This document shows positions 1-5,890 of a stretch of DNA of 6,170 nucleotides, piece by piece. The first letter of the stretch is position 1, and each line of letters opens with the position of its first letter. The notes below the pieces were generated by a model. It did not search any database. It was not told the DNA's origin and saw only the letters and a list, made by a program, of their open reading frames with translations. The DNA comes from Candidatus Dormiibacterota bacterium. Its GTDB lineage: Bacteria; Chloroflexota; Dormibacteria; Dormibacterales; Dormibacteraceae. Position numbers and translations under genes: made by a program. The stretch spans positions 1-6,170 of the forward strand of contig PLYD01000157.1 in NCBI GenBank assembly GCA_003151665.1, written 5' to 3'.

Positions 1-2
1 TC

Positions 3-242
3 AAGATCGCGATGGTGCGCCTGCAGCGCGAGATAGAGGCTGATCACATCGAGGGGCGCATGCTGCTGCAGGTCCACGATGAGCTGTTGTTCGAGGTGCC
101 GGAATCCGAGGTGGACCAGTTCGCGGAGAAGGTGCCGCGCATCATGACCGGCGCGTATGAGCTGGAGACGGGGATCGAGGTCGAGACCAAGGTCGGGCCG
201 AACTGGGCGGATATGAAGAGGCTGGCAGTGGTGCGGGCTTGA
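3..242 (+). CDS. polA: DNA polymerase I, C-terminal end (5'-truncated by window)
   Basis: This is the last 79 codons of a family A DNA polymerase, which fills gaps in excision repair and replaces RNA primers during lagging-strand synthesis. The reading frame is open from base 3 and ends at TGA 240-242. The fragment carries polymerase motif C, seen as MLLQVHDELLFEVP, with the catalytic Asp at bases 78-80 and the following Glu at 81-83; this corresponds to the palm-domain His-Asp-Glu of Klenow-type polymerases. The segment after it (ETGIEVETKVGPNWADMK) matches the usual end of PolA, where a G-x-NW element closes the protein, so the C-terminus looks intact. The 5'-nuclease and proofreading domains lie outside the window, so whether 3'-5' exonuclease activity is kept cannot be judged. 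mutM follows 18 bases later, and a polA-mutM pair is a familiar repair-gene arrangement in Gram-positive bacteria. Confidence 0.95.
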   Translation, partial: KIAMVRLQREIEADHIEGRMLLQVHDELLFEVPESEVDQFAEKVPRIMTGAYELETGIEVETKVGPNWADMKRLAVVRA

Positions 243-260
243 TGGCCCATTCCAGTTCCG

Positions 261-1085
261 ATGCCTGAGCTTCCGGAGGTCGAAACCATTGCTGCCGATC
301 TTCGGCCGCATCTCGTTGGTCGCACGTTTCTTCGGTGCGAGCTTCGGTTTCCCACCATCGTTCGGCACCCTGAACCCGAAGCTTTCATCGACGCGATTGT
401 CGGCATGCAGGTCACCGCTGTTGGGCGCCGCGGGAAATACATCCTCATCCGGCTCGTCGACGACCTCGTCCTCGTCGTGCACCTCGGCATGAGCGGCCAG
501 CTGCGCCTCGTCGATCCAGCGACTCCAGTTGCTCTCCACACGCACGTCGTCTTCGACCTGGACGACGGCAAGCAGCTGAGGTATTGCGACCCGCGGCGCT
601 TTGGGCGCCTTCTCTTGGGCACCGAGTCAGACCTGCTCGAAGCCCGCGCGATGCCGCCTCTCGGTCCCGAGCCCATCGATCCAGCCTTTGGCGCAGACGA
701 TCTCTACCAGCGCTTTCGCAACCGCAAGGCGCTGATCAAAGCTGTCCTGCTCGACCAATCCACGATCGCGGGCGTCGGCAACATCTATGCCGACGAGTCG
801 CTTTACCGTGCCCGCGTTCGGCCCGACAGGGTTGCCCGCAGCCTGAGCAAGGGCTCGGTCAAGCGGCTCCATGAAGCGCTGAGGCTTTCGCTGCTCATCG
901 CGATCAAGAACCGCGGTAGCTCGGTCGACACGTATCGCGACGCGTGGGGGGAGATCGGCGGCCAGCAGGAAAAGCTGCAGGTCTATGGCCGCGCCGGCGA
1001 ACCCTGCTTCACGTGCGGCCGCCCGCTTTCGCTGGTGCGCATCGCGGGCCGCAGCTCAGTCTTCTGCCGCCGCTGCCAGCGTTAG
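261..1085 (+). CDS. mutM: Formamidopyrimidine-DNA glycosylase / AP lyase
   Basis: MutM (Fpg) removes 8-oxoguanine and ring-opened purines from DNA and nicks the resulting abasic site by beta/delta elimination. The protein is 274 residues, normal for the family. It starts MPELPEVET: Pro2 becomes the N-terminal Schiff-base nucleophile after Met removal and Glu3 is the catalytic acid, which fixes the ATG at 261 even though no clear ribosome binding site is visible. Other hallmarks are Lys59 in GRRGKY, the HLGMSGQLR loop with its intercalating Met, CDPRRFGR, and the helix-two-turn-helix DNA-binding segment DQSTIAGVGNIYADE. The C-terminus has a zinc finger of the form C-x2-C-x16-C-x2-C ending at the last residues (CRRCQR). 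The presence of all four Cys argues for true Fpg rather than a zincless Nei-like protein. It lies 18 bases after polA, and its stop codon overlaps the next start by one base, suggesting co-transcription and translational coupling. Confidence 0.97.
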   Translation: MPELPEVETIAADLRPHLVGRTFLRCELRFPTIVRHPEPEAFIDAIVGMQVTAVGRRGKYILIRLVDDLVLVVHLGMSGQLRLVDPATPVALHTHVVFDLDDGKQLRYCDPRRFGRLLLGTESDLLEARAMPPLGPEPIDPAFGADDLYQRFRNRKALIKAVLLDQSTIAGVGNIYADESLYRARVRPDRVARSLSKGSVKRLHEALRLSLLIAIKNRGSSVDTYRDAWGEIGGQQEKLQVYGRAGEPCFTCGRPLSLVRIAGRSSVFCRRCQR

Positions 1086-1741
1086 TGGCGCCCCTCGTCC
1101 CTCGCCTCCTTGCGCTGGTCGCGCTCGTCGTGGCCTTTGTCGCGCTCACGCTGGTCGTAAGCGCAGGATGGCTTGCTTCTCTCGATCACCAGGTTCAGAT
1201 CGCGATGTCCAGCTTGTGGATCGAGTCACTGCACACGTTGTTTCAGCTCATCGCGGAGCTGGGTGGCCTCGAAGTGACGAGCATTCTCATGTTCGGCCTG
1301 CTCATCTATTTGTGGCGTGGCGGATTTGGCGCGGACGCGCTGGCGGTCCTTGCTTTCGCCGGCGGCACCGCCCTCGAGGTTCTGTATAAATCTGCGTTCT
1401 ATCACCCCGGGCCGCGGGCGCTTACGCACGGGGACGGGCCGAGCGTGACGGCCCTTTTGACCAGCGGCGGTGGGCTCAACAGCTTTCCAAGCGGCCATGT
1501 CGTTCGCTCGGTTATCGCCTATGGGCTGATCGCGTTCGTGGTGAGGCGTCTGGCCCCGTGGCCGATTGCGCGCGCTCTTGCCATACCGATGGCTGTGGTC
1601 TTGATCATCGTTATTGCATTCGATCGCCTCTACCTCGATGTCCACTGGGAATCGGACGTCATCGGCGGCCTTCTTCTCGGTGCGATCGCCCTGCTCGCGG
1701 CAACCGTCTGGTTGGACCGGCCGCGAAGGACGGACAATTGA
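1085..1741 (+). CDS. PAP2-family membrane phosphatase with altered motif 1
   Basis: This is an integral-membrane PAP2/type 2 phosphatidic acid phosphatase family protein of 218 residues if translation starts at GTG 1085, which overlaps the mutM stop (TAGTG). Relatives dephosphorylate phosphatidic acid, phosphatidylglycerophosphate or undecaprenyl pyrophosphate on the outer face of the membrane; the substrate here cannot be chosen. Hydrophobic segments lie near residues 6-30, 62-77, 83-100, 142-155, 164-179 and 193-210. Motif 2 is present as FPSGH (His138), and motif 3 as R181-x5-H187-x3-D191 (RLYLDVHWESD). Motif 1, normally K-x6-R-P, reads K102-SAFYHP-G109-P110, so the usual Arg is Gly, with an Arg two residues later. 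The two catalytic His are intact, so activity is plausible but not certain. No Shine-Dalgarno sequence is seen at 1085; the in-frame ATG at 944 lies inside mutM and would add a non-homologous tail, so I rejected it. cutA begins 4 bases after the stop. Confidence 0.85.
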   Translation: MAPLVPRLLALVALVVAFVALTLVVSAGWLASLDHQVQIAMSSLWIESLHTLFQLIAELGGLEVTSILMFGLLIYLWRGGFGADALAVLAFAGGTALEVLYKSAFYHPGPRALTHGDGPSVTALLTSGGGLNSFPSGHVVRSVIAYGLIAFVVRRLAPWPIARALAIPMAVVLIIVIAFDRLYLDVHWESDVIGGLLLGAIALLAATVWLDRPRRTDN

Positions 1742-1745
1742 CCTC

Positions 1746-2129
1746 GTGAAAGACGGCCGCGACAAACGCCCGACTTCGCCTGCCGATCGCCCAGTGCTGA
1801 TCATGGTCACCGCTGGCGGCCGCAACGATGCCGAAAGGCTGGGCGAGGGCCTGGTGGAGGGGCGGATGGCGGCGTGCTGCACGATCATCCCCACCGTCCG
1901 ATCCTTCTATTACGAGGAGGGCCAGCTGAAGCGAGAGCACGAGTCGCTGCTGCTCATCAAGACCGTCGAATCAAGGGCCCAGGCGGTGCAGGACTACGTA
2001 CTCGCCAACCATTCTTACGAGGTCCCTGAGATCCTCCAGATCGCGATCGAAAGTGGCAGCCCAGCCTACATTCAGTGGCTTGCCGACCAGGTGTCGGTAC
2101 CGCCAACCGACCGTCCTTTGAACACTTAG
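1746..2129 (+). CDS. cutA: CutA1 divalent-ion tolerance protein
   Basis: CutA1 is a small cytoplasmic trimeric protein with a ferredoxin-like fold related to PII. It is historically linked to copper and other divalent-ion tolerance, but its biochemical role is unsettled. The frame gives 127 residues from GTG 1746. Recognisable family blocks are VLIMVTAGG near residues 17-25, RMAACCTIIP at 40-49, SFYYEEGQL at 53-61, ESLLLIKT at 66-73, the conserved H-x-YEVPEI at 89-96, and YIQWL at 108-112. The first 16 residues (KDGRDKRPTSPADRP) precede the core beta strand and are polar, so a later start at GTG 1794 or ATG 1803 is possible but would clip the first strand. An AAGGA lies at 1726-1730, about 15 bases before the GTG, which is far for a ribosome binding site. 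The gene is 4 bases after the phosphatase and 13 before the ABC transporter. Confidence 0.93.
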   Translation: MKDGRDKRPTSPADRPVLIMVTAGGRNDAERLGEGLVEGRMAACCTIIPTVRSFYYEEGQLKREHESLLLIKTVESRAQAVQDYVLANHSYEVPEILQIAIESGSPAYIQWLADQVSVPPTDRPLNT

Positions 2130-2142
2130 ACTCTGCGGTGGG

Positions 2143-4572
2143 GTGGCTACGGCAGTTGATCGTTCTGATGCTGATTCGGGTAGCTCCGGAGGTCGGCGGC
2201 GACGTGCCCGCAGCCGGGCGGCTGCCCGGGAAGGACTGAGCCTCCAGTCGGTCCTGTCCGAAATGGCGGTCGGCGCGGAACCACCCGCCGCGGCGCCCGT
2301 TGTAGAGGTGATGGTCAAGCGCAAGGGGGAGCGCAGACAGGCGACGCGTCGCAAGGCGAAAGATGTCAATGACGTCACCGGCAAGGACCCCGTTTTCGCC
2401 CACGGCATAGCCGAGACCGTGGCTGTGGCCCAGCCGGCCCCGGTGCCGACTGCCGTCCCAGCCCCAGCCCCCGCCCCGCCCGCGCCGCCCGCCCCGCCCG
2501 CGCCGCCCGTGCCTGTGACGCCGGCGACCCTGCTGCCCACCCCCGACCGGCAGGACGACACTTATGCCGATCTCATCGGGCAGGCTGTGGGCCTGCGCCT
2601 CGACGCTGTCTCGCGCGAGTTCGGCGGCGATGAGGACATGCGGGTCCCCGCGCTCCGAGACGTGTCCATCGAGATCGGTCCTGGCGAGTTCGTCTCGGTG
2701 GTCGGTCCCTCGGGTTGCGGCAAGACGACGTTGCTGTCAATGATGGGCGGCCTCGACCGTCCCACCTCCGGCCATGTCTACGCCGCCGGGTTGCCGCTGG
2801 GCGAGCTCTCTGACAGCGACCTTGCCGACTACCGCCTCCAGCGGGTCAGCACGATCTTCCAGTCCTTCAACCTCGTGCCCTCGATGAGCGTCGAGGACAA
2901 CGTCGCGCTGCCACTGACGCTCGCCGGAGTGGAGCTCGAAGAGAGGCGCCATCGTGCGCGGCACCTTATCGAGCTGGTCGGCCTGGAAGGCCGAGCCAGG
3001 ACGCGGGCCAGCCGTCTATCGGGCGGAGAGCAGCAAAAGGTTGCGGTGGCTCGCGCCCTCGCGAACCGGCCTGGCCTGATCCTTGCCGACGAACCCACCG
3101 GCAGCCTCGATTCCGCCGCCGGCGAGGTGATCCTCAGGCTCCTGGCCGACCTGAATCGGCGTGGGGCCACGGTCGTGCTCGTCACCCACGATCCCGCGGT
3201 CGCGCGGCGCGCACGCCGCGTCATCAGGATGATCGACGGGCGCGCGATCGAGCTCGATCACGGCAAGCAAACGGTGCGCAAGCAGGACCCAGTGACTGCG
3301 CCTGCTCGCCTTCACTGGCGGGACACGCTGAGGGTCGGCCTCGGCAGCGCCGGACGGCGGCCACTGCGAACGAGCCTCACAACGACCGGTGTGGCAATCG
3401 GCATTGCCGCGATGAGCCTGATCGTGGCCTTGGCGGGCGGCCTCCAGAACGCCCTCAGCGCGCCGGCTTTGGCGAAGAGCCAGCTGCACCAGGTCGTCGT
3501 GTACCCGCCGCCTGAGGCCGATGCCACATCGTTCGGCTCGGGGACGTTGGCCACGCTTGCCGGGCAGCAGCACGTGACGGCGTCGTGGGGCCAGATCGCG
3601 ATGACCGGGACGTTTACCGGCGGACCTCTCGCGACGACTGCTCCAGCCGCAGGCTCGCTGGCCTCGTTGCCTCCGCGCAGTCAAGCCAGCAGTAATTTGA
3701 CCTTGAGCGCGGGCCGTCTGCCGTCATCCGACTCCGCGCCCGAGGCCCTGCTGACTGACACCGAGGCGGTCGCGCTGGGGTTCAGCGACCCTACCACCGC
3801 GTTGAACACGCCTGTCAAGTTCAGCGCGCTTTACGGTGTCCTGGCGCTGCCCGGCCAGCAGAAGAACCCGGCCGCGAATCACCTGGCTCAGCAGCTGACA
3901 GTGGTCGGGATCATCCCTAGCCGGTTCATGCCCGCGGGCTCCGCGGGCGCGATGGTGCCCTATAAGCTGGCCGGCAACTATTGGAGTCAGCTGGCTCAAG
4001 TCAACGGGTGGAGAGGGGGCGAGTTCTCGAGCATCACGCTGCTGGCGGACTCAGGGAGCGCTGTCAACGCGCTGCGCGACCACATCACCTCGATGGGTTT
4101 CCAGGCGCAGACGTTCGGCGATCAGTTCAGGGGTTTTGAGGACCTCCTGTCGAGGTTGCGCCTCGCGCTCCTCGGCCTGGCCATAGTCGCGCTGCTTCTT
4201 GCGTGTCTCGGTATCGCCAACACGATGTACACCGCGGTGCTCGAGAGGACGAAGGAGATCGGTGTGATCAAGGCATTGGGCGCGCGATCGCGCGACGTGC
4301 TCCTCTTGTTTGTCGCCGAAGCAGCGGTGATTGGGTTGGCCGGCGGGCTGATTGGAACGGTGATCGCGGTGGCGCTTGCCAGAGTCGGCAATGCCGCGGT
4401 CGATCGGCTCACGCAGGGCGTGGTCGCCGGCGGGCTCGACGTTTTCAGGACCGATGCCTGGGTGGTGGTGGCGGCGCTGGCGCTGGCGGTTTTGCTCAGC
4501 ACGGTGAGCGGCCTGCTGCCCGCCGTGCGTGCGGCGCGGCAGGACCCGGTCAAAGCGCTCCGCTACGAATAG
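2143..4572 (+). CDS. MacB-like fused ABC ATPase/FtsX permease with long N-terminal extension
   Basis: This 809-residue protein joins an ABC ATPase to an FtsX/MacB-type permease, the layout of MacB mechanotransmission exporters that drive export of macrolides, peptides or lipoproteins from the outer leaflet. Residues about 150-370 are the ATPase: Walker A GPSGCGKTT (188-196), Q-loop Gln240, signature LSGGEQQ (292-298), Walker B ILADE (Asp316, Glu317) and H-loop His349. The permease has one membrane segment near 410-432, an external domain of about 235 residues, then three more segments near 671-697, 720-748 and 772-795. It contains the typical ANTMYTAVLERTKEIGVIKALGA block and the ending PVKALRYE. 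MacB proteins usually begin at the ATPase and have about 650 residues; the first 150 here are extra: an Arg-rich patch (GGRRRRARSRAAAR, 16-29), a Lys/Arg patch (59-73) and a Pro/Ala tract (98-134). The start is uncertain: GTG 2143 gives the longest protein, ATG 2263 or 2311 would shorten the tail. No MacA-type partner is in the window and the substrate is unknown. Confidence 0.9.
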   Translation: MATAVDRSDADSGSSGGRRRRARSRAAAREGLSLQSVLSEMAVGAEPPAAAPVVEVMVKRKGERRQATRRKAKDVNDVTGKDPVFAHGIAETVAVAQPAPVPTAVPAPAPAPPAPPAPPAPPVPVTPATLLPTPDRQDDTYADLIGQAVGLRLDAVSREFGGDEDMRVPALRDVSIEIGPGEFVSVVGPSGCGKTTLLSMMGGLDRPTSGHVYAAGLPLGELSDSDLADYRLQRVSTIFQSFNLVPSMSVEDNVALPLTLAGVELEERRHRARHLIELVGLEGRARTRASRLSGGEQQKVAVARALANRPGLILADEPTGSLDSAAGEVILRLLADLNRRGATVVLVTHDPAVARRARRVIRMIDGRAIELDHGKQTVRKQDPVTAPARLHWRDTLRVGLGSAGRRPLRTSLTTTGVAIGIAAMSLIVALAGGLQNALSAPALAKSQLHQVVVYPPPEADATSFGSGTLATLAGQQHVTASWGQIAMTGTFTGGPLATTAPAAGSLASLPPRSQASSNLTLSAGRLPSSDSAPEALLTDTEAVALGFSDPTTALNTPVKFSALYGVLALPGQQKNPAANHLAQQLTVVGIIPSRFMPAGSAGAMVPYKLAGNYWSQLAQVNGWRGGEFSSITLLADSGSAVNALRDHITSMGFQAQTFGDQFRGFEDLLSRLRLALLGLAIVALLLACLGIANTMYTAVLERTKEIGVIKALGARSRDVLLLFVAEAAVIGLAGGLIGTVIAVALARVGNAAVDRLTQGVVAGGLDVFRTDAWVVVAALALAVLLSTVSGLLPAVRAARQDPVKALRYE
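2473..2508 (+). repeat. Two exact 18-bp tandem copies coding for Pro/Ala
   Basis: The unit GCCCCGCCCGCGCCGCCC occurs twice in direct succession (2473-2490 and 2491-2508) with no mismatch. It is in frame with the ABC transporter and codes for APPAPP twice, residues 111-122. The flanking codons continue a Pro/Ala/Val-rich stretch. Perfect identity at the wobble positions points to a recent slippage duplication rather than selection on the amino acids alone. Confidence 0.95.
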
Positions 4573-4587
4573 CCGGCATCCCGCTGC

Positions 4588-5814
4588 GTGAGGGCGTCAA
4601 CCTACCCGCTGGTGGAGGTCGATGCAGCCGCCACGCTCGTGCTCGAGCGAACTCCGGTCCTGGGCATCGAGCGTGTGGCGCTGGCCCACTGCATCGGCCG
4701 GGTGCTGGCGGAAGACCTCGTGGCGAGGGCTTCGCTCCCTGTATTTCCCTCGAGCGCTGTCGACGGCTATGCGGTCCGGTCGGGCGACGCGGGCAAGCCG
4801 CTGCGCATCCTTGGCGAATCCGCTGCCGGGCGGCCGTTTGACGGCGCCATCGCAGCGGGCACCGCTGCGCGCATCCTGACCGGAGGCGTGGTGCCCGACG
4901 GCGCCGATTGCGTGGTCATGGTCGAGGAGGTGCAGGTCGCCGGCGACGTGGTGACGACGCCTCCCGGACTTCGGCCAGGCACTAACTTTCATGTTCCCGG
5001 GGCCGATGTCCGGGCCGGCGAGAAAGTGGTGACAACCGGCACGCAGCTCGGAGCCGCCGAGCTCGGGCTGGCGGCAGCTCTTGGCTTTCCCAGGTTGCCC
5101 GTGAGGCGGCGGCCGCGGGTGGCCCTGCTGTCCACCGGCGACGAGCTGGTCGAGGTGGGGGAGAAGCCGGGGCGCGGACAGATCGTGGACTCCAACCGAT
5201 GGGCGCTGCTGGCGGCGCTGCGCGAAGCGGGAGCCGAGGTGCACAGCCTTGGCATCGGCCCTGACGAGCCGGATGCGCTGCGTAAGCTGGTCGTCGACGC
5301 GCTGCGCGAGGTCGACGTGCTGGTTACCTCGGGCGGGGTTTCGGTCGGGACCCACGACCTCATCAAGCCTCTGCTCGAGTCGCTGGGCTCTGTACATGTT
5401 GGACGGGTGAAGCTCAAGCCGGGCAAGCCTTTCACGTTCGCGACCATTCCTCTCGAAGGGGGCAAGGCGCGGCTCGCGTTTGGCTTGCCTGGCTTTCCCG
5501 TCTCCTCGCTGGTCACCTTCGAGGTCTTCGTGCGGCCCGCGCTGCGCATGATGCAGGGTTTTGATTCCTTGCAACGTCCGACCCTGCCTGTGCGGCTGGG
5601 ATACGACGCTCGCGCGAGCGCCGACCGGACCGAATACCAGCGCGTGACTCTGCACCGCGAGGGTCGCGAGCTCGTAGCCGGGACGACGGGCTCGCAGTCG
5701 TCATCGCGGTTGATGTCGCTCGCGGGCGCGCACGCCCTCGTGCGCGTCCCGCCAGGGGATCAGGGGATCAGGGCCGGTTCGATCGTCGACGCGTTGATCC
5801 TCTCCCTGCCGTGA
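4588..5814 (+). CDS. moeA: Molybdopterin molybdenumtransferase MoeA
   Basis: MoeA inserts molybdate into adenylylated molybdopterin, releasing AMP, in the last common step of molybdenum cofactor synthesis. The 408-residue product has the normal family length and order. It shows SSAVDGYAVR with Asp59, PGADVRAGE with Asp140, STGDELVEVG with Glu186, IVDSN, the TSGGVSVGTHDLIK block with Asp257, KLKPGKPF, and a C-terminal domain IV. The acidic residues fall close to the positions described as important in Escherichia coli MoeA (59, 142, 188, 259). One departure: the family motif GLPGNPVS reads GLPGFPVS, with Phe303 in place of Asn. The GTG at 4588 sits 15 bases after the ABC transporter stop and gives the expected N-terminal helix; GTG 4612 is a weaker alternative, and no ribosome binding site stands out. 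No other cofactor gene (moaA, mogA, mobA) is in the window, so its placement is not informative about a molybdoenzyme partner. Confidence 0.96.
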   Translation: MRASTYPLVEVDAAATLVLERTPVLGIERVALAHCIGRVLAEDLVARASLPVFPSSAVDGYAVRSGDAGKPLRILGESAAGRPFDGAIAAGTAARILTGGVVPDGADCVVMVEEVQVAGDVVTTPPGLRPGTNFHVPGADVRAGEKVVTTGTQLGAAELGLAAALGFPRLPVRRRPRVALLSTGDELVEVGEKPGRGQIVDSNRWALLAALREAGAEVHSLGIGPDEPDALRKLVVDALREVDVLVTSGGVSVGTHDLIKPLLESLGSVHVGRVKLKPGKPFTFATIPLEGGKARLAFGLPGFPVSSLVTFEVFVRPALRMMQGFDSLQRPTLPVRLGYDARASADRTEYQRVTLHREGRELVAGTTGSQSSSRLMSLAGAHALVRVPPGDQGIRAGSIVDALILSLP

Positions 5815-5856
5815 CTCGTTGTAGCGGCCGACGTTGCGGTGCTTCACACCCCCTGT

Positions 5857-5870
5857 CGAACGTTAGTTCG
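5857..5870. promoter_or_regulatory. LexA (SOS) operator of Gram-positive type
   Basis: The sequence CGAAC-GTTA-GTTCG is a perfect 5-bp inverted repeat around a 4-base centre and fits the LexA/DinR box of Bacillus and actinobacteria (CGAAC-N4-GTTCG). It is 20 bases upstream of the uvrB start, in the only real intergenic region of the window, and uvrB is a classic SOS gene. It also lies just upstream of a possible -10 element, where bound LexA would block RNA polymerase. Seen: the palindrome and its position. Inferred: binding by LexA and DNA-damage induction. Confidence 0.8.
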
Positions 5871-5873
5871 CCC

Positions 5874-5879
5874 TAGAAT
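5874..5879 (+). promoter_or_regulatory. Possible -10 element for uvrB
   Basis: TAGAAT matches the sigma-70 type TATAAT in five of six positions and lies 3 bases after the LexA box. No convincing -35 hexamer is found 16-18 bases upstream (the sequence there is near CCCTGT), so this would be a -10-dominated promoter. Transcription would start around 5885-5888, leaving only a few untranslated bases before ATG 5891, which fits the absence of a good ribosome binding site. Call rests on one hexamer. Confidence 0.35.
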
Positions 5880-5890
5880 TAGAGATCCAT

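Noticed and set aside
944..1084. Upstream ATG extension of the PAP2 phosphatase inside mutM
   Set aside because: It would overlap mutM by about 140 bases and its translation is Arg/Pro-rich out-of-frame mutM sequence, while GTG 1085 leads straight into the first membrane segment.
1614..1745. Upstream ATG extension of CutA inside the phosphatase gene
   Set aside because: The extra 44 residues have no match to CutA1 and are out-of-frame phosphatase sequence; GTG 1746 gives a family-sized protein.
1971..2561. 196-codon minus-strand open frame with Gly/Ala repeats opposite the transporter's N-terminal tail
   Set aside because: It mirrors the Pro/Ala tract of the + strand, overlaps cutA as well, and resembles no known protein; the + frame continues without a break into a clear ABC ATPase.
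3930..3948. Inverted repeat GCCCGCGG-GCT-CCGCGGGC in the transporter gene
   Set aside because: It is within the coding sequence (residues PAGSAGA), with no regulatory context. A like palindrome at 3203-3220 was set aside for the same reason.
4597..5655. 352-codon open frame on the minus strand opposite moeA
   Set aside because: High G+C removes stop codons from the antisense frames. The translation shows no recognisable domain and moeA on the other strand is unmistakable.
5724..5749. Strong GC hairpin (8-bp perfect arms CGCGCACG/CGTGCGCG, extended by a wobble and two more pairs)
   Set aside because: It lies inside moeA, 65 bases before the stop, with no T-tract, so it is not a terminator; similar chance palindromes are expected in GC-rich coding DNA.
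5815..5856. Possible terminator between moeA and uvrB
   Set aside because: I found no stable stem followed by a T-run in this stretch; moeA may end by Rho-type termination or read through into uvrB.
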